A stretch of DNA of 7,106 nucleotides from JACZWL01 sp046756445 (GTDB lineage Bacteria > Pseudomonadota > Gammaproteobacteria > Steroidobacterales > Woeseiaceae): the NCBI GenBank assembly GCA_046756445.1, contig JBHHWI010000135.1, positions 1-7,106 of the forward strand, written 5' to 3'. Position 1 is the stretch's first letter. Every line of letters begins with the position of its first letter. The notes below the pieces were generated by a model. That model was not told the DNA's origin and made no database searches. It saw nothing but the letters and a program-made list of their open reading frames with translations. This document shows positions 6,935 to 7,106 of this stretch, one piece after another. The position numbers and the translations under genes are program-made.

Positions 6935-7013
6935 TTGTTCGCACAAGGGAATTTCCGACCGAGCGGAATACCGGTGTGTATTTCCAAGGGAGGAAAATTT
7001 CTTGTGCGGACAA
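6935..7013. repeat. Inner inverted repeat with two small hairpins between its arms
   Basis: The core CGCACAAG (6940-6947) is perfectly complementary to CTTGTGCG (7001-7008). With G-U pairs the stem extends to 11 bp (6940-6950 with 6998-7008). Inside it are two short perfect stems with six-base loops: TTCCG/CGGAA (6953-6957 and 6964-6968) and TTTCC/GGAAA (6981-6985 and 6992-6996). If transcribed, these could fold as a three-way junction. Confidence 0.55.
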
Positions 7014-7036
7014 GGATCAAGCAAGGGCACGAGCGC

Positions 7037-7056
7037 ATTCATGAATGATCCGGGCT
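7037..7056 (-). repeat. Right terminal inverted repeat
   Basis: It reads ATTCATGAATGATCCGGGCT on the + strand, the inverted copy of 6892-6911 with one mismatch. The same ATTCATGAAT palindrome lies at 7037-7046. Confidence 0.75.
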
Positions 7057-7106
7057 AGCCTGAAAATTGCACGAGACCGCCCGAGATTGCCGAGATGGTC
7101 ATGATT
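7057..7106. other. Non-coding right flank of the repeat element
   Basis: I see no supported gene here. The pentamer CGAGA occurs three times (7072, 7082, 7091) at a spacing of nine to ten bases, which may be chance in GC-rich DNA. The minus strand is open from the window edge to a stop near 7018, but this frame runs through the right terminal repeat and shows no family motif. Confidence 0.3.

Larger units (their letters stand above)
6892..7056. mobile_element. 165-bp MITE-like element with terminal and inner inverted repeats
   Basis: The terminal arms at 6892-6911 and 7037-7056 are inverted copies matching at 19 of 20 bases. A second inverted pair, 6935-6956 against 6992-7013, matches at about 18 of 22. 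Both pairs share exactly the same symmetry axis (near 6974), so the arms are 65 bases each, without indels, around a 35-base centre. The 23 bases between the two pairs are poorly matched. The element has no coding capacity. It begins 16 bp after the regulator stop codon. No target-site duplication is visible: the left flank is CTTCC and the right flank is AGCCT. This fits a MITE, or the joined ends of an insertion sequence that lost its transposase. I cannot assign the IS family without a database comparison. Confidence 0.6.

Noticed and set aside
6876..6960. Rho-independent terminator after the regulator gene
   Set aside because: There are inverted repeats, but none is a GC-rich hairpin followed by a T-run.
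7018..7106. Open minus-strand frame from the right edge to a stop near 7018, possibly the C-terminus of a gene outside the window
   Set aside because: It reads through the right terminal repeat, and the residues ARIIHE are simply the repeat translated. No family motif is visible in the few remaining residues.

Overview
This window holds one compact, GC-rich heavy-metal efflux operon, all on the + strand, followed by a small mobile-looking repeat element. The gene style points to a proteobacterium, most likely gamma- or beta-. Supporting signs are the short spacings, clear Shine-Dalgarno sites, a tripartite trans-envelope pump that needs an outer membrane, and a MerR-family regulator closing the operon. 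I cannot name the species from sequence alone.

Layout. Bases 1-59 are the last codons of an unrelated upstream gene, probably a membrane protein. Bases 60-204 form the leader of the operon. They contain a TTGACC hexamer and two tandem GGTACC-centred palindromes 21 bp apart. Bases 205-609 encode a 134-residue exported Cys/His-rich protein with a HxCxHC cluster. Then come a TolC-like outer-membrane factor (667-2010), a CusB-like periplasmic adaptor (2003-3274) and a CusA-like RND pump (3267-6452). These three start within or very near the end of the preceding gene. A MerR-family regulator (6462-6875) starts 9 bp after the pump.

How they work together. The pump uses the proton gradient to drive metal out through the adaptor and the TolC channel. 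All three methionines that bind Cu(I)/Ag(I) in E. coli CusA are present (M572, M622, M672). The TM4 Asp and Glu and two relay methionines are also present. The adaptor carries an N-terminal Met-rich metal-binding segment. The pump is therefore predicted to export Cu(I)/Ag(I), and the small secreted protein is plausibly a periplasmic metal binder or modulator. The regulator is predicted to control the operon and itself. Its Cys77 is the residue type usually found in divalent-metal MerR sensors, so sensor and pump do not match in the simplest reading.

Bases 6892-7056 are the least ordinary part. They form a 165-bp element with 20-bp terminal inverted repeats (19 of 20 match) and a second, inner inverted-repeat pair on exactly the same axis. 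It looks like a MITE or a collapsed insertion sequence, inserted 16 bp after the regulator's stop codon. The last 50 bases (7057-7106) show no gene I can support. I found no RNA gene, CRISPR array or rho-independent terminator. Apart from the repeat element and some regulatory details, the operon is a recognisable CusCBA-type system rather than a new kind of system.
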